Positions 9,664-19,964 of a DNA stretch of 64,000 bases are shown here, piece by piece. The translations under genes and the position numbers were made by a program. Numbering within the stretch: the stretch's first letter is position 1; each line of letters begins with the position of its first letter. This DNA comes from Symsagittifera roscoffensis (Eukaryota > Xenacoelomorpha > Acoela > Convolutidae): contig NC_087068.1 in the NCBI RefSeq assembly GCF_963678635.1, forward strand, positions 9,988,027 to 10,052,026, written 5' to 3'. The notes beneath the pieces are model-generated. The model ran no database searches. It was not told the DNA's origin and saw nothing but the letters and a program-made list of their open reading frames with translations.

Positions 9664-10193
9664 ATGTACTCGAGAGAAGTTGATAGTCCCAACTATATTG
9701 AATTTTCAGAAAATCAAAAAAGAATTGGGAGATTTGTTTGGTTCCAAAAATCCTACAAGGGGAAAATATATTTTGAACCGTGTTTTCAACTATTAAAAAT
9801 AAATGATTTGGGACAATTTGAAAAGTCCCAACAAGTCTATCTTAGTGAAAAAGAAGGAGAAACAATATTGGCAATACGTTATAAAGTTATTCACGATGCT
9901 GAGAATTTTGGACTCGTACCTATATATGAAGCAAAATCTAGTAAGAATAAACTATGGATCAGGAGCTCAACATCTGTAATAGAGTATATGAAATAGCAAC
10001 ATACAACATTAGGAGGATGTGTGCCACAATCAAGAAGTACAATGTGAACAGGCCACCCTACATTCAGATTCGACTCTTCACTGCAAAGGAAACTGAAGAC
10101 TTGAATGAAGTTGCATATGTCAATTTAACTTTGAATGAATTCAAAGAACTGTCCCAAATATTGGGAGACTTTTTGTTTGTTGATAAGTGTTAA
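9664..10193 (+). CDS. Two-exon gene, ~157 aa, tentatively with PC4/p15-like strands (module B, complete)
   Basis: ATG 9664 (CAAAATG) opens a frame that on its own stops at 9996. A 56-nt intron at 9941-9996 (donor CTA/GTAAGA, acceptor GAAATAG) would join it in phase to the overlapping frame ending at 10193, with no stop. Exons would be 9664-9940 and 9997-10193. Two segments show a similar pattern of beta strands followed by a short helix: KGKIYFEPCFQLL leading to VYLSEKEGETIL, and PPYIQIRLF leading to AYVNLTLNEFKELSQIL. That pattern recalls the PC4/p15 single-stranded-DNA-binding fold. This is a weak inference from strand pattern, not a firm family match. It is the only complete copy of the three modules. 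Confidence 0.55.
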
Positions 10194-10669
10194 CCTCAGT
10201 AATGCTTTGTGATGTTTTGTATTTTTGGTAATTGAGACATTATTGGTTGAAAACTGTTTTTTCTCACTGAAGTGTGTATTTAGAGCTATGATATCTGAGG
10301 AAAAGTCAGACAAAACATACAGTTTACCTCAAATTGACATAAAATATTAACTAATTATCAGTTAATTTTAAGTTATTGCCTAAGAAATTACAAAAAAAAA
10401 TATTTAAATGCTGTTTTATTTAAGCTTAAGCAACAAATTTACAATTAATAATATAGTTGAAAAGATTAAAAACTTTTTTTTAATTTCAGTTTTTCTTTGG
10501 TTCTTTTCATTTTTTTTCACCATAATTTGAGTTTTTGATTGGTTACATCAATTTTCAAAATGATGGAAAATTTTTTTGTAGTGGTTAATCTTACAAAATA
10601 CTTTTAAAAAGATAAAAACCAGTTTTTTTTATTTCAGTAAGAAAAAAGTTTCTGTCGAAAGCGTTTTCA

Positions 10670-11096
10670 ATGTCTGAATTGAACATTTATCAGGTTTTAA
10701 AATTGAACTACTACAAAAAACTACAAGGGTGGTGGTCAGATGACGTTGATGGTGATTGTATTAGTTTTAACTTGTATAGAAACACAGAAAGTTCAAAAAT
10801 TTTGTGAAAAAGGTGGAGAGGAGACTACAAAAAAGAAGAGTACTGCCAGATTTATCAACAATGTTTTTATTTAGAAGAGTTAACTTAGATTGAGTGGTCT
10901 CTTTGTTAGAAACAAAACAACGGAAGAACCTATGAATAAGAAGTTGGAGATAAGGAACTTTTTTTTGATTACTGTTTCGAATTTGGTACAAATGCAAAGT
11001 CTAAACTTGTCAGAACATCTTTTAATCGATTATCAAAGTTTAAAAGACTTCCAGTTTTTTATACTACAATATATCAAAAAGAAAACACAAAAATAA
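10670..11096 (+). CDS. Unknown small ORF pair, module B copy of 6884-7310
   Basis: ATG 10670 gives the 45-aa frame ending at 10807. The second frame has its internal ATG at 10932 and stops at 11096, again overlapping AATAAA. Differences from module A in the second frame are few and conservative (F to L, L to F) or silent. Function unknown. The region is absent from module C. Confidence 0.35.
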
Positions 11097-11477
11097 AGCT
11101 TATACTACAAACTTTGTTGTTTGTTGCTTATTGTTTGTTTTGTTTATATTACAAAAAGAAAACATTAAAAATGTATATCTCGGTAATTTCTTTTTTCACT
11201 GGTTAGAAACAGAACAAATCATTGAATTTTTGATCGAAACTTCAAAGTTTGAATTGAGAATCGAAAAAAAGATATAAACCAGGAAAGAATACCAATCTAT
11301 ATCATTTTGGTGTCAAATGTATATGTTAGTTCTGTTAGAAGTTTTTTCAATAAAAATGATTGATTGGGAAGTTTCATAAACATAGTTTTGTTCTGATCAA
11401 TAAAATAATCTAAAATCTTTGAATAATTCATTCTGGTTGCTTAATACTACAAATATTACATGTAAAGGAATGCTCAA

Positions 11478-11601
11478 TTCTGATTGGTTGATATTAAAAA
11501 AGATAAAAATTTCATAATAAGTAATGTTCGATTCTGATTGGTTGATATCAAAAAAGACAAAATTTCCTTGTAAGAATTGCTCGATTCTGATTGGTTGATA
11601 C
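11478..11601. promoter_or_regulatory. TTCTGATTGGTTGATA array, three copies, module B
   Basis: Copies start at about 11478, 11532 and 11585, each with an intact ATTGG core. They sit in the same position relative to the zinc-finger ORF (ATG 11817) as in module A. Confidence 0.5.
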
Positions 11602-11816
11602 TTTTGAGAACTACATGGTTGGATTGGAGGATTTTGTTTTCAACTTGACCAAATAGGATGTTATCAATTCTGATTTTCTTTCAGGTTCAAAACAATTGCT
11701 TGAAATTTTGCTGTTTTTTCCTAATTTTTTTTTGTTTTTTGAGGCTCTTCAAGTCTTTTTATTAGAAAAATTCGGGATATTCTAAATCTCCCATTTATTT
11801 TCAAGTTTTTCGTGAG

Positions 11817-12107
11817 ATGCCGTCACTGAATAGAAACAAAAGAGTTACATGTCTTGAATGTGGCAGAATATACACACACAAAGATGCGTCAAGACATCGT
11901 AGAACCTGTGGTGTTTTGAAGTGTTGGAACTGTAACTTTTATTCTTATAGCAGCGAGGAACTCTCTAATCATTTCAAGAAGAAGCATTGTCATCATAATG
12001 TTAAATTCTTTGCTCAGCAGTCTCCATGCACATTCCAAGAGAAGGTAAATTTTATGTTTTCTGAATTAAAAAACTTTGGAGATATTACTTTGAATAACAA
12101 ATTTTAG
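11817..12107 (+). CDS. C2H2 zinc-finger ORF like the polymerase N-terminus, module B (all zinc ligands kept)
   Basis: 96 aa from ATG 11817. This is the best preserved copy. Finger 1 reads CLECGRIYTHKDASRHRRTC, a full C2HC/C2H2-type set. Finger 2 has CWNC with two downstream His. The tail (TFQEKVNFMFSELKNFGD) has no recognised domain. The frame ends in TTTTA/GTAAGT as in module A, so the apparent stop TAG overlaps a 5' splice consensus. It may regulate or mimic the polymerase N-terminus (inference), or be a residual first exon of a duplicated polymerase gene. Confidence 0.65.
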   Translation: MPSLNRNKRVTCLECGRIYTHKDASRHRRTCGVLKCWNCNFYSYSSEELSNHFKKKHCHHNVKFFAQQSPCTFQEKVNFMFSELKNFGDITLNNKF

Positions 12108-12722
12108 TAAGTCTGAAATACAGTAGTGAAAAATTTGAAAATTTCTAGTTAAAATTTTATTGTGTTTTTATCACAATTCTTGATCTGTACTTTTTTTTAT
12201 TCAAAAGTTTTGATTGACAATACAAACGACAAAAAAACGAGATCAAATTGTCGTGAAATTTTCCATGGAAGTCGATCAGAAAATCTTTAATCAACAGTAA
12301 AAACTATGTTGGTTGCAAGCTTGTGGATAATTTTGCACGTTTCTAAATTAAAAACATCAGAAAAACAGTGTATTAAGATAAGGAAAAGAAGCACTCGAAT
12401 TCATCAATACTGATAATTTCTAAACAATAAGAAAAAATAAGTTAGGCTTTGCAACTGTATATGTTTTTGAGAATATATGAAAAAAATTGCTTTCTGCAAC
12501 AAACTTTTTGTAAAACACGCATATTTTTTTTGAAATGATTAATTTTTAAAAAAGTACATTTATTTATTCGTAGAAAAGTATTTGAATTGAAATTTAATTA
12601 ATTTTGACTAGATTTTTTTGAAGAAATAATCAAAAATTAAAAGAAAAACTGGCACGCTCACTATTTACAGAGCCATAACCATCAATAAAACAATCAATTA
12701 TTTTGAAAAAATCAGACTCATA

Positions 12723-12935
12723 TTTATGAGTTTTGAACTTTTCGAATTCTGTCTAAAAATGCTGAGCCCAGAGTTTGCGTAGATGCAAGTTTTTGATTAG
12801 AGCTCAGATAATGTTTTTTAAACTTTTTCCGAACAAGCCGTTTCCTTGATACGCTTGGTGTTTTTTCTGCTCAATTCCATCGTAAATTATGCCGAACTCC
12901 GCAACTAAGCTGATGGAATACTTCCCCCCTTGATG
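12723..12935 (-). pseudogene. Truncated module C copy of the 5782-6300 gene
   Basis: Only the 3' third remains. Similarity to modules A and B ends at CCCCTTGATGT, where MITE sequence begins. A short deletion (about 19 bp) also removes part of the lysine-rich tail near 12850. Confidence 0.65.
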
Positions 12936-12936
12936 T

Positions 12937-13300
12937 TTTGCCTAGCTGTCATTTTAAAGTTTTCTCTGTTTAGTGAATGTAAAAGTGTTCAAAGAAAAGT
13001 GCGCTATTAAGCAGATAATGGGGGTTGAATTTTTAAAGAATTATAGTTTTCTACTGTTTTTTGACAATTTCAGTAAAAAATTCATAACTTACCGAGAAAA
13101 GATTTCAAAAAATAAACTGTTGAAAACTTCAACTTAATAATATACCTTCTCAATCAAAAATTTATTTCAAAATAGAAAATCAGACTTGAGACAGCAACAT
13201 ACAGTTATCTATGAACACTTTTACATTCACTAAACAGGGAAAACTTTAAAATGGCAGCGAGGCAAAACCTTTCAATTAGTCGTTATTTTACAAACATCCA
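12937..13300. mobile_element. MITE copy 1, left end truncated
   Basis: The right end (TGAACACTTTTACATTCAC through ACAAACATCCA at 13300) is the inverted complement of the left end of copy 2 (14578 onward). The arms together show a terminal inverted repeat of about 90 bp. Here the outer ~40 bp of the left arm are missing, exactly where module C diverges from module B. No coding capacity, so a non-autonomous DNA transposon. Family not identified. Confidence 0.7.
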
Positions 13301-13644
13301 TTTTTTTTGTTTGTACTACAAAAAGAAAACAATAAAAATGTATATCTCGGTAATTTCTTTTTTCACTGGTAAGAAATAGAACAAATCATTGATTTTTTGA
13401 TCGAAACTTCGAAATTTGAATTGAGAATCGAAAAAATGATATACACCAGACAAGAAATCCAATCTATCTCATTTCGGTGTCAAATGTATATGTTAGTTAT
13501 GTTAGAAATTTTTTCAAGAAAAATGATTGATTGGGAAGTTTCATAAACATAGTTTTGTTCTGATCAAAAAAATATTTTAAAATCTATGAATAATTTATTC
13601 TGGTTGCTTAATACTACAAATATTACATGTGAACGAGCGCTCAA

Positions 13645-13769
13645 TTCTGATTGGTTGATATCAAAAAAGATAAAAATTTCATCATAAGTAATGCTCGATT
13701 CTGATTGGTTGATATCAAAAAAGACAAAAACTTTCTTGTAAGAAACGCTCGATTCTGATTGGTTGATAC
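13645..13769. promoter_or_regulatory. TTCTGATTGGTTGATA array, three copies, module C
   Basis: Copies start at about 13645, 13699 and 13753. The TTCTGATTGGTTGATA core is unchanged although the surrounding module C sequence has diverged, including the downstream ORF. This fits constraint on the core, but the sample is small. Confidence 0.45.
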
Positions 13770-13982
13770 TTTTGAGAACTCCATGGTTAGATTGGAGGTT
13801 TTTTTCAACTTGACCAAATAGGATGTTATCCATTCTGATTTTTTTTCAGGTTAAATACAATTGCTTGAAAAATTTGCTGTTTTTTCCTATTTTTTTTAAT
13901 TTTTTGAAGCACTTCAACTCTTTTTTTTAAGAAAAATTCGGGATATTCTAAATCTCCCATTTATTTTCAAGTTTTTCGTGAG

Positions 13983-14273
13983 ATGCCGTCACTGAATAGA
14001 AACGAAAGAGTTGCATTTCTTGAATGTGGCAGAGAAAAAACACACAAAGATGCGTCAAGACATCGTAGAACCTGTGGTGTTTTGAAGTGTTCGAACCGTA
14101 ACTTTTATTCTTATAGCAGCGACCAACTCTCTAATCATTTGAAGAAGAAGCATTGTCATCATAATGTTAAATTATTTGCTCAGCAGTCTCCATGCACATT
14201 CCAAGAGAAGGTAAAATTTATGTTTTTTCAATTAAAAAACTTTGGAGATATTACTTTGAATAACAAATTCTAG
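13983..14273 (+). CDS. C2H2 zinc-finger ORF, module C (zinc ligands lost)
   Basis: 96 aa from ATG 13983, still open over its full length. Finger 1 has lost its first Cys (FLEC), and IYT is replaced by EKT. Finger 2 has lost its second Cys (CSNR instead of CWNC). Neither finger could bind zinc normally. The 3' end keeps a splice-like sequence (TTCTA/GTGAGT). It is probably decaying but not yet interrupted. Confidence 0.5.
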   Translation: MPSLNRNERVAFLECGREKTHKDASRHRRTCGVLKCSNRNFYSYSSDQLSNHLKKKHCHHNVKLFAQQSPCTFQEKVKFMFFQLKNFGDITLNNKF

Positions 14274-14577
14274 TGAGTCTGAAATACAGTAGTGAAAAAT
14301 TTGAAAATTTTTAGTTAATATTTTATTGTGTTTTTATCACATTTCTTGATCTGTCAATTTTTTTATTCAAAAGTTTTGATTGACAATACAATCGGCAAAA
14401 AACGAGTTCAAATTGTCGTGAAATTTTCCATGGAAGTCGATCAGAAAATCTTTAATCAACAGTAAAAACTATGTTGGTTGCAAGCTTGTGGAGACTTTGT
14501 TGTTATAATTTTGCAGTAAAAGTGCATAACATATGCAAAGGAGTGGTTAAGTAACTATTTAAATACTGTAAAAAAAC

Positions 14578-14885
14578 TGGATGTTTGTAAAATAACGACT
14601 AATTGAAAGGTTTTGCGTAGCTGTCATTTTAAAGTCTTCCCTGTTTAGTGAATGCAAAAGTGTTCATAGAAAAGTACGCTATTAAGCAGATAATGGGGAT
14701 TGATTTTTTTAAAGAAATATATTTTTCTACTGTTTTTTGATGATTTCAGTAAAAAATTCATAACTTACCTAGAAAAGATTTTTAAAAATAAACTTTTGAA
14801 AACTTCAACTTAATAATATACAATTTCAACCAAAATATTATTTCAAAAAAGAAATTCAGAGTTGAGACTGCAAAATACAGTTATC
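14578..14885. mobile_element. MITE copy 2, right end truncated
   Basis: Starts TGGATGTTTGTAAAATAACG, the complement of the right end of copy 1, and runs collinearly with copy 1 (landmarks CGCTATTAAGCAGATAATGG and AACTTCAACTTAATAATATA). Similarity stops at about 14885 before the right inverted arm. The two copies together imply a ~400-bp parent. Confidence 0.65.
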
Positions 14886-17500
14886 AGGTTGATAAAATCA
14901 ATTAAAGAATTTTAGCAAAGGATATATGGTATTAATTCAGCTTCGGATTATTGAACGTTCGTTGAAGCGATACATTTTCCGTCTAAAACTCAATTTTCAA
15001 GTATTGTTTTGCTCAAATTGGATTAATTTGGTAGATAGTAGATGAAACAGAAACAGATAAAATGCTAAATTGAGATAGAAACTCAATTTATTTCATTAGG
15101 AGTTTTGAGATAATTGTGCTAAAATTTAGCTCATAAAGTATGTCTTGAGAAAAAATCCGACATAAAAAGTGTCAAAGATTTGTATTTATCTGTAACTCAT
15201 TAAAAAAGTTTGTTATCATTTGATATAATAGGTAAATTTATATAAAAATCAGATGTTTTTAGAATAATTGTTTTAAAGTAAACCCAATCTGTCCTCTTTT
15301 GGAAGTAGATACATGGAACCTAAATCAAAAACTTGTTTTCAAGATCTACCTTTCTCTGCTATATACAATACACAATAGTACATTAAACTAAATGCGATAC
15401 ATTACTACATTTTTATTATATAGAGTTTTTTGTTGATAAAAAATCGGAAAGTTACACAATTATTCCAGTTTGCATCTTGATTTGCTTTGGTAAATCAATT
15501 TTTTGAGACACGCTCTTTTAGATGTTTTTAGATATTGTAGATGTTAGGAACTAGGTTTCCTTGCGTATTTCCGGAGGTTTTCAGATCATAACTAATATAG
15601 CTGCTCCTAATTCGTAAAAACACACTTTTATATTCTCATTTTACATATGTTTTTGAATGATTTAACTAGCATCGATTTTTTCTCACTTGGATATTTTAAA
15701 TTAAGTCATAAATTAAGAACAAAAAGCGTTTGATGATAAGTATTTTTCAAGAAAAGTGATTATTATTGATCCCAAAAATTGTATTGTTGCCTAAATAGTT
15801 TACTGTAGCAACTGAAAAAGGGAACCTTGAGGAAGACATTAACATTTCTTATCAAAATAATCAGACGGTATCAGTTCTAATTTCATCTCTGCTAAGAAAA
15901 TGCTCGTTCAATTGATACTATTTTCCTCCTAAAGTTTCTATTTCTGACTATTGTTTCTTGCAAAGTGTGTTCGATAGCAAAAACATGTATTAAGCAGAAA
16001 GCAAGATTAATCTTAGAACATAGAACATGTCAACGAAAACTCCTGGAAAAATTACTATTTTTCAAATAAAGTGATAGGCATTGATCCTAAAATTTGTATT
16101 TTCACTTAAATAGTTTACTGTAGCAACTAAACAAGGGAACTTTGAGGAAGACATTTACAGTTTTTATCGTAATTATCAGACGGTATCAGTTCTAATTTCA
16201 ACTCTGCCAGCAAATTTGTCTTTCAATTGATGCTACTTTCCTCCTAAATTCTCTAGTTCTGACTAAATTTTCTTGCAAAGTGTGTTCAATAGCGAAAACA
16301 TGTATTAAGCAGAAAGCTTGAATAACATTAAAACATAGAACATTTCTACGGAAAATCATAAAAATTATGTTGCAGAAGCAACAGAGAGAAAATCATTAAT
16401 TATGAAGAAGATTTTTTTTGAATTTGAACCCATATCGAAGAAATTTTTTAAAAAAATTTATCCCATTTTTAGTAAATTTTAGCAATTAACTGTTCATTTT
16501 CATCTTTAATTTCACTTTCCTTATTAATAACGTGAAAAAGTTCTCAGAAGTTGTAATTTTTGTACGAAATTGGGTTAATCATCGAGAAAAACTGAGGAGG
16601 AGTTAAATCATGGAGTTTGATCTAGAAATTATGTAGGAGATTGCTTTCAATGTCCATTTGAATTCAGAGTCCTATTTCACTTCTACCAAAAATCTCTTAT
16701 TTAACAAAAACAAATTAAAATTGAAAATTTTGGATAAATTCGATTTATTTTTAGTATACTTTCTCAAAAGTTACGATTAATTTCACTATTTTCTCGAAAA
16801 AAACGGATTTTCAATATTAATTCAGCTATTATAAGCTTTCATGTTATTGTTGAGAGCATTCTATATTCCGCTTCCTAGCTCAAATCAAGCTAAAACTTAT
16901 CGCATTTCAAAAATTTTTTTAAAGTTTTTGGAAAAATCGAAAATTTTATTCAGGTTTTTGTATCATTGTCTCAATATGATACCATTTAAAAAACAGTTTG
17001 AACACAACTTTAAACTCTGTACATATATATTGTTTCACTTAGAACAGAAGCAACGAAGAAATTAACCGAAACTGTGAGATTTTCCCAATTTTTTCCAAAA
17101 ACTTGAAATTTTTGCATTTTTTTTCCTCAAAACTTTGGCGTTTTTTGAAAAAATTTCAGTAGTTTTCAGCATTGTTTCCAAAAATAAGATTATCTCAAGA
17201 ATACATTAATAAGTCGAATTATAAGAAACTTTATCGTGTTGCAAAGTTTTTTTGAAAAATATCGGCGCCCAATTAGATAATGCGCGCCGAGCTTTTTGCA
17301 AAAAAACTGAACCTTTCCACACAAAAACCAAAAAAAAACTCGTTTTTCTTACCATTATCTTATCATCAAACAAACCATGAAACCTTACCATTAGTATTCC
17401 CTATCTTAAAACATTGTATGCTCTATACCCAATCTGAATACATAGCATGGCAGACTGGAAACCTATAACGTATCTTAATACAAGGGGTCTGCCATGCACC
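14886..17500. other. AT-rich region without recognisable genes
   Basis: I see no supportable coding region. The open frames at 16841-17065 and 17206-17468 are AT-driven with no domain. The notable structure is the ~305-bp tandem duplication at 15745-16355, listed separately. Confidence 0.6.
15745..16355. repeat. Two-copy tandem repeat, period ~305 bp
   Basis: Landmarks recur: AAATAGTTTACTGTAGCAAC at about 15793 and 16107, CAGACGGTATCAGTTCTAAT at about 15863 and 16178, and ACATGTATTAAGCAGAAAGC at about 15983 and 16298. The copies differ by scattered substitutions and small indels. No coding capacity is seen. Confidence 0.75.
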
Positions 17501-17660
17501 ACCCCACTTAACCTCCAACATCTACTACTCTGGTGGCTCTTTTGCGCAAACGTCTTGTTCTTCCTCAAGGCCATCCGTTATTGCTAATCGCTGGAGGTTT
17601 TTCTTCTGTCACAACCTCCAGTTCTCGTGTTGTTTAACGCAGTGCTCTCTGCTTCCCCGA

Positions 17661-18480
17661 TTAATTACCTGAAAGAAAGCTGTCGGATTCGGCTTCTTTC
17701 TGTTGATCCTCCGATAATTGCCATTTCATCCAATGAATGTTTTGTTTCGCTCTAGGAACTGTCTCAATTTTTCCGGCTTGCTCTGAGTATCTTTCTTGTT
17801 CTCTGCAAAGTCTCAATGTTATTATCTTCTCTGATATATCGTTCGTGTTGCCTAATATTTGATTCCAGCGCGGATTTATCAAGCTTTTGTCCCTGTCTTT
17901 GCCTCGCCCGTGTTCTGCGATGAACCCGACCGCCAGTTGTATGATCTGTGCGGCCAATTGCTCATTTTGCTTAGTTCTTTTGCCGATTGAAGAAGAATAT
18001 TAAGCAGAAAGATTCAAAAAAGATTCAGATATGATTCATTTTGTTTTGACTTAGATGCATTTGGTTTATAAAAAATTAGTAATAAACAAGATGTTGCTCT
18101 TGATGGGTGATTTTCTCAAGTGGAAGTTGTGTTACTATCTGTTGCGATATGTAGTTGATTGTATTTCTTGTATCTAAAAAAGCATACACATGATCATCTA
18201 AGACGCGGTGTCGCATTACGTAATGTGACTGGTAGAATTATTTGAAGTGAGCTGCTGATCCTTGGTATTTTGTTAGCTGCTTAGTTGGTTGTTTGTTTCG
18301 ATCGCCGATTAATTTGAACTGAATTTTGGTGACCTTTGTTGTCGTTGCTTGTCGAGTTACTTGATGGTGATATTTTCTTTTCATGCTGGTTGCTCTGATG
18401 GAAATTATCTCAGTTGATGTTGGCTGGGTCTGTTTTAACAATGCAGCTTTTGCGGACCGAGTTTCTTCTTGTCTTCTCAA
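17661..18480 (-). pseudogene. Retroelement gag/protease debris
   Basis: Richer in G and C than its surroundings. Right to left, one frame (18480-18238) is Lys/Arg/Thr/Gln-rich and gag-like. The continuing frame, after a stop, contains FLDTRNTINYISQQIV near 18150. This resembles a retropepsin active-site segment with DTR in place of DTG or DSG. A further frame (about 17990-17661) encodes a charged helical segment (ERYSEQAGKIETVPRAKQN). It lies just 3' of the truncated gypsy LTR on the same strand and may belong to a different LTR element. The protease call rests on one motif and is tentative. Confidence 0.4.
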
Positions 18481-19218
18481 GATGAAATCTGACTTTTGTT
18501 GAAGTCTGTTGGGTGTTGATCCTGTCCGTCGAAGTAGTATGCGGGTCGGGTATTGATGTTCAGTTTTTCAGCGACGGCAAAAACTAACAGTCTGGAGAGA
18601 CTCCATATCGATTAAACCAAGTTTTCTTTTCGTTCATGGCTCAGAGGGTTGCAGAGATTGAATCACACAGAGGGTGAGCGAGTCAAGATTGTAGCCAAAA
18701 CAGAAGAAATGTAGTGTCCGAGAAGTTCACAAAGACCTAGGGACTCCAAACCGACTTAATTTTTCTTAAACATGACTCAAATGGGCACAGAGATCGAAAT
18801 TTACAGGTTGTTTAGACTGCTCAACTATGCAAAAACTGGGTATGGAGACTTTTTCAGTGAGTTTTGTTTTCCGCAAATGTCACATGAATTTCTTTTGGTG
18901 CTCCGAACGAGCTTTTCCCGCATACCGCTACGGCGAGGAGCAGTGTTTGCGACGAATTTGCAGGCTAGGTCTTCAAGAACGAGCCGAAAGGGTGCATGGC
19001 GATTCCTGGCCTCGATGCACGAAATCAGCTCGTTTGGTCAGCTAACGTAATTCGCACTTCTGTCTGACCAGATGACATAAGACGTTCCTTGCTGATCAAA
19101 GAAGCTTTCTATGCCTATTACGCATATTTTGTTATCAATTAGAGAATCAATTTTTTGGTGCTGACTAATGGTGAAAAATCGTCAGTAGGATCCTTACAAG
19201 TATATGTCGGGTGTTTTT
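18481..19218. other. Flank of the truncated gypsy LTR, no gene assigned
   Basis: Two weakly similar segments (18593-18665 and 18737-18800: GACTCCA followed by Cys/Thr-rich sequence and GCAGAGAT or ACAGAGAT) suggest an old ~145-bp duplication. Overlapping plus-strand frames at 18772-19050 include Cys-rich stretches but no domain I recognise. Confidence 0.4.
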
Positions 19219-19313
19219 GCGCTTTTGGCAGGTGTTTTAAATTATTATGGTAAAGGTCACCACTAAGTACAGCTCAGAGGTTAAACGGTCAACATTAAAT
19301 AACACATTTTACA
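19219..19313 (-). repeat. Truncated 3' LTR of gypsy element 1
   Basis: 95 bp matching the outermost U3 part of the 5' LTR. Similarity ends abruptly at TGCGCTTTT (19219), so about 245 bp of R/U5 are missing. A purine-rich minus-strand tract, CGCGGGGAA, abuts the LTR start at 19314-19322, as expected of a polypurine tract. Confidence 0.75.
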
Positions 19314-19322
19314 TTCCCCGCG

Positions 19323-19615
19323 AAAATTTATCTATAACCTATTACTTTCGACACACGAAAGAAATGTTTTGACGCTGGGGTGAATGAGCGAGTAGGTTGG
19401 TCAGGGAAGACCCCACAGAAGGGCCCGATGGGCAAGAAGATAGCACTATAAAAAGCACCGTGAACCATAATAGCATCTTCCATAATAGCGGAAATTTAAC
19501 TATAACTCATTACTTTCGCCAAACAAAAGAAATGATTTGGCGCTGGGGTGAATGAGCGGGTAGGCTGGACAGGGAAGACCTCACAGAAGGGCCCGATGGA
19601 CAAGAATGTGGCACT
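19323..19615. repeat. Tandem ~165-bp duplication near the gypsy 3' end
   Basis: Two copies with landmarks GACGCTGGGGTGAATGAGCG at 19371 and a near-identical GGCGCTGGGGTGAATGAGCG about 166 bp later. Also CACAGAAGGGCCCGATGG in both, and GCACTATA ending each. They lie between the 3' ORF and the polypurine tract, in the untranslated 3' region of the element. Confidence 0.75.
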
Positions 19616-19964
19616 ATACTGGATAGGTCGATTATTTATCCAGTGGTGACACCCAATTGGTGAGAGAAGGATTTAGCAGAAGTGAAAGCAAGGTTATCTG
19701 ACTCAATTTAAAATTTATAGTGGTACCAGAAATAATCCAATTTTGGCGTATTATGCCAGCACTAGGAGTTTGTTTTTGCTCTAAATGCGTTATAGTGTTA
19801 CGCAGGGTTCGACAGTAAACAAAATACTAGGATACTAAAGATTTTTTTTTTTGAATGGAGTTTCTGAAAGTTTCTGAGAGTTTTAATAGCAAGTTACTAG
19901 TCTTCAATACTTCTAATTTGCGTCCCGATTTGCAGCTTTGTTGATCGTCCATCTCCTTAGCTCC

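Larger units (their letters stand above)
5385..14490. repeat. Three-copy tandem module A (5385-8550), B (8551-12330), C (12331-14490)
   Basis: The same landmark (TTTATGAGTTTTGAAC) occurs at 5781, 8941 and 12723, giving periods of 3160 and 3782 bp. Units join at GTGGATAATTTTGCACGTTT. A and B are nearly identical by eye. A lacks about 625 bp present in B (9906-10531). C is more diverged: it lacks the part equal to about 9180-11135 of B, replaced by a truncated MITE. Module order: a minus-strand ORF pair, a divergent promoter, a spliced plus-strand gene, small plus ORFs, a TCTGATTGG array, a zinc-finger ORF. Gene content and proximity to the polymerase suggest amplified Maverick-derived accessory sequence. 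Confidence 0.85.

Noticed and set aside
13564-13833. Minus-strand frame with NQSES repeats
   Set aside because: The repeats are the reverse translation of the TTCTGATTGG promoter array.
18980-19218. Remainder of the gypsy 3' LTR
   Set aside because: No similarity to the R/U5 part of the 5' LTR was found. The match stops at 19219.
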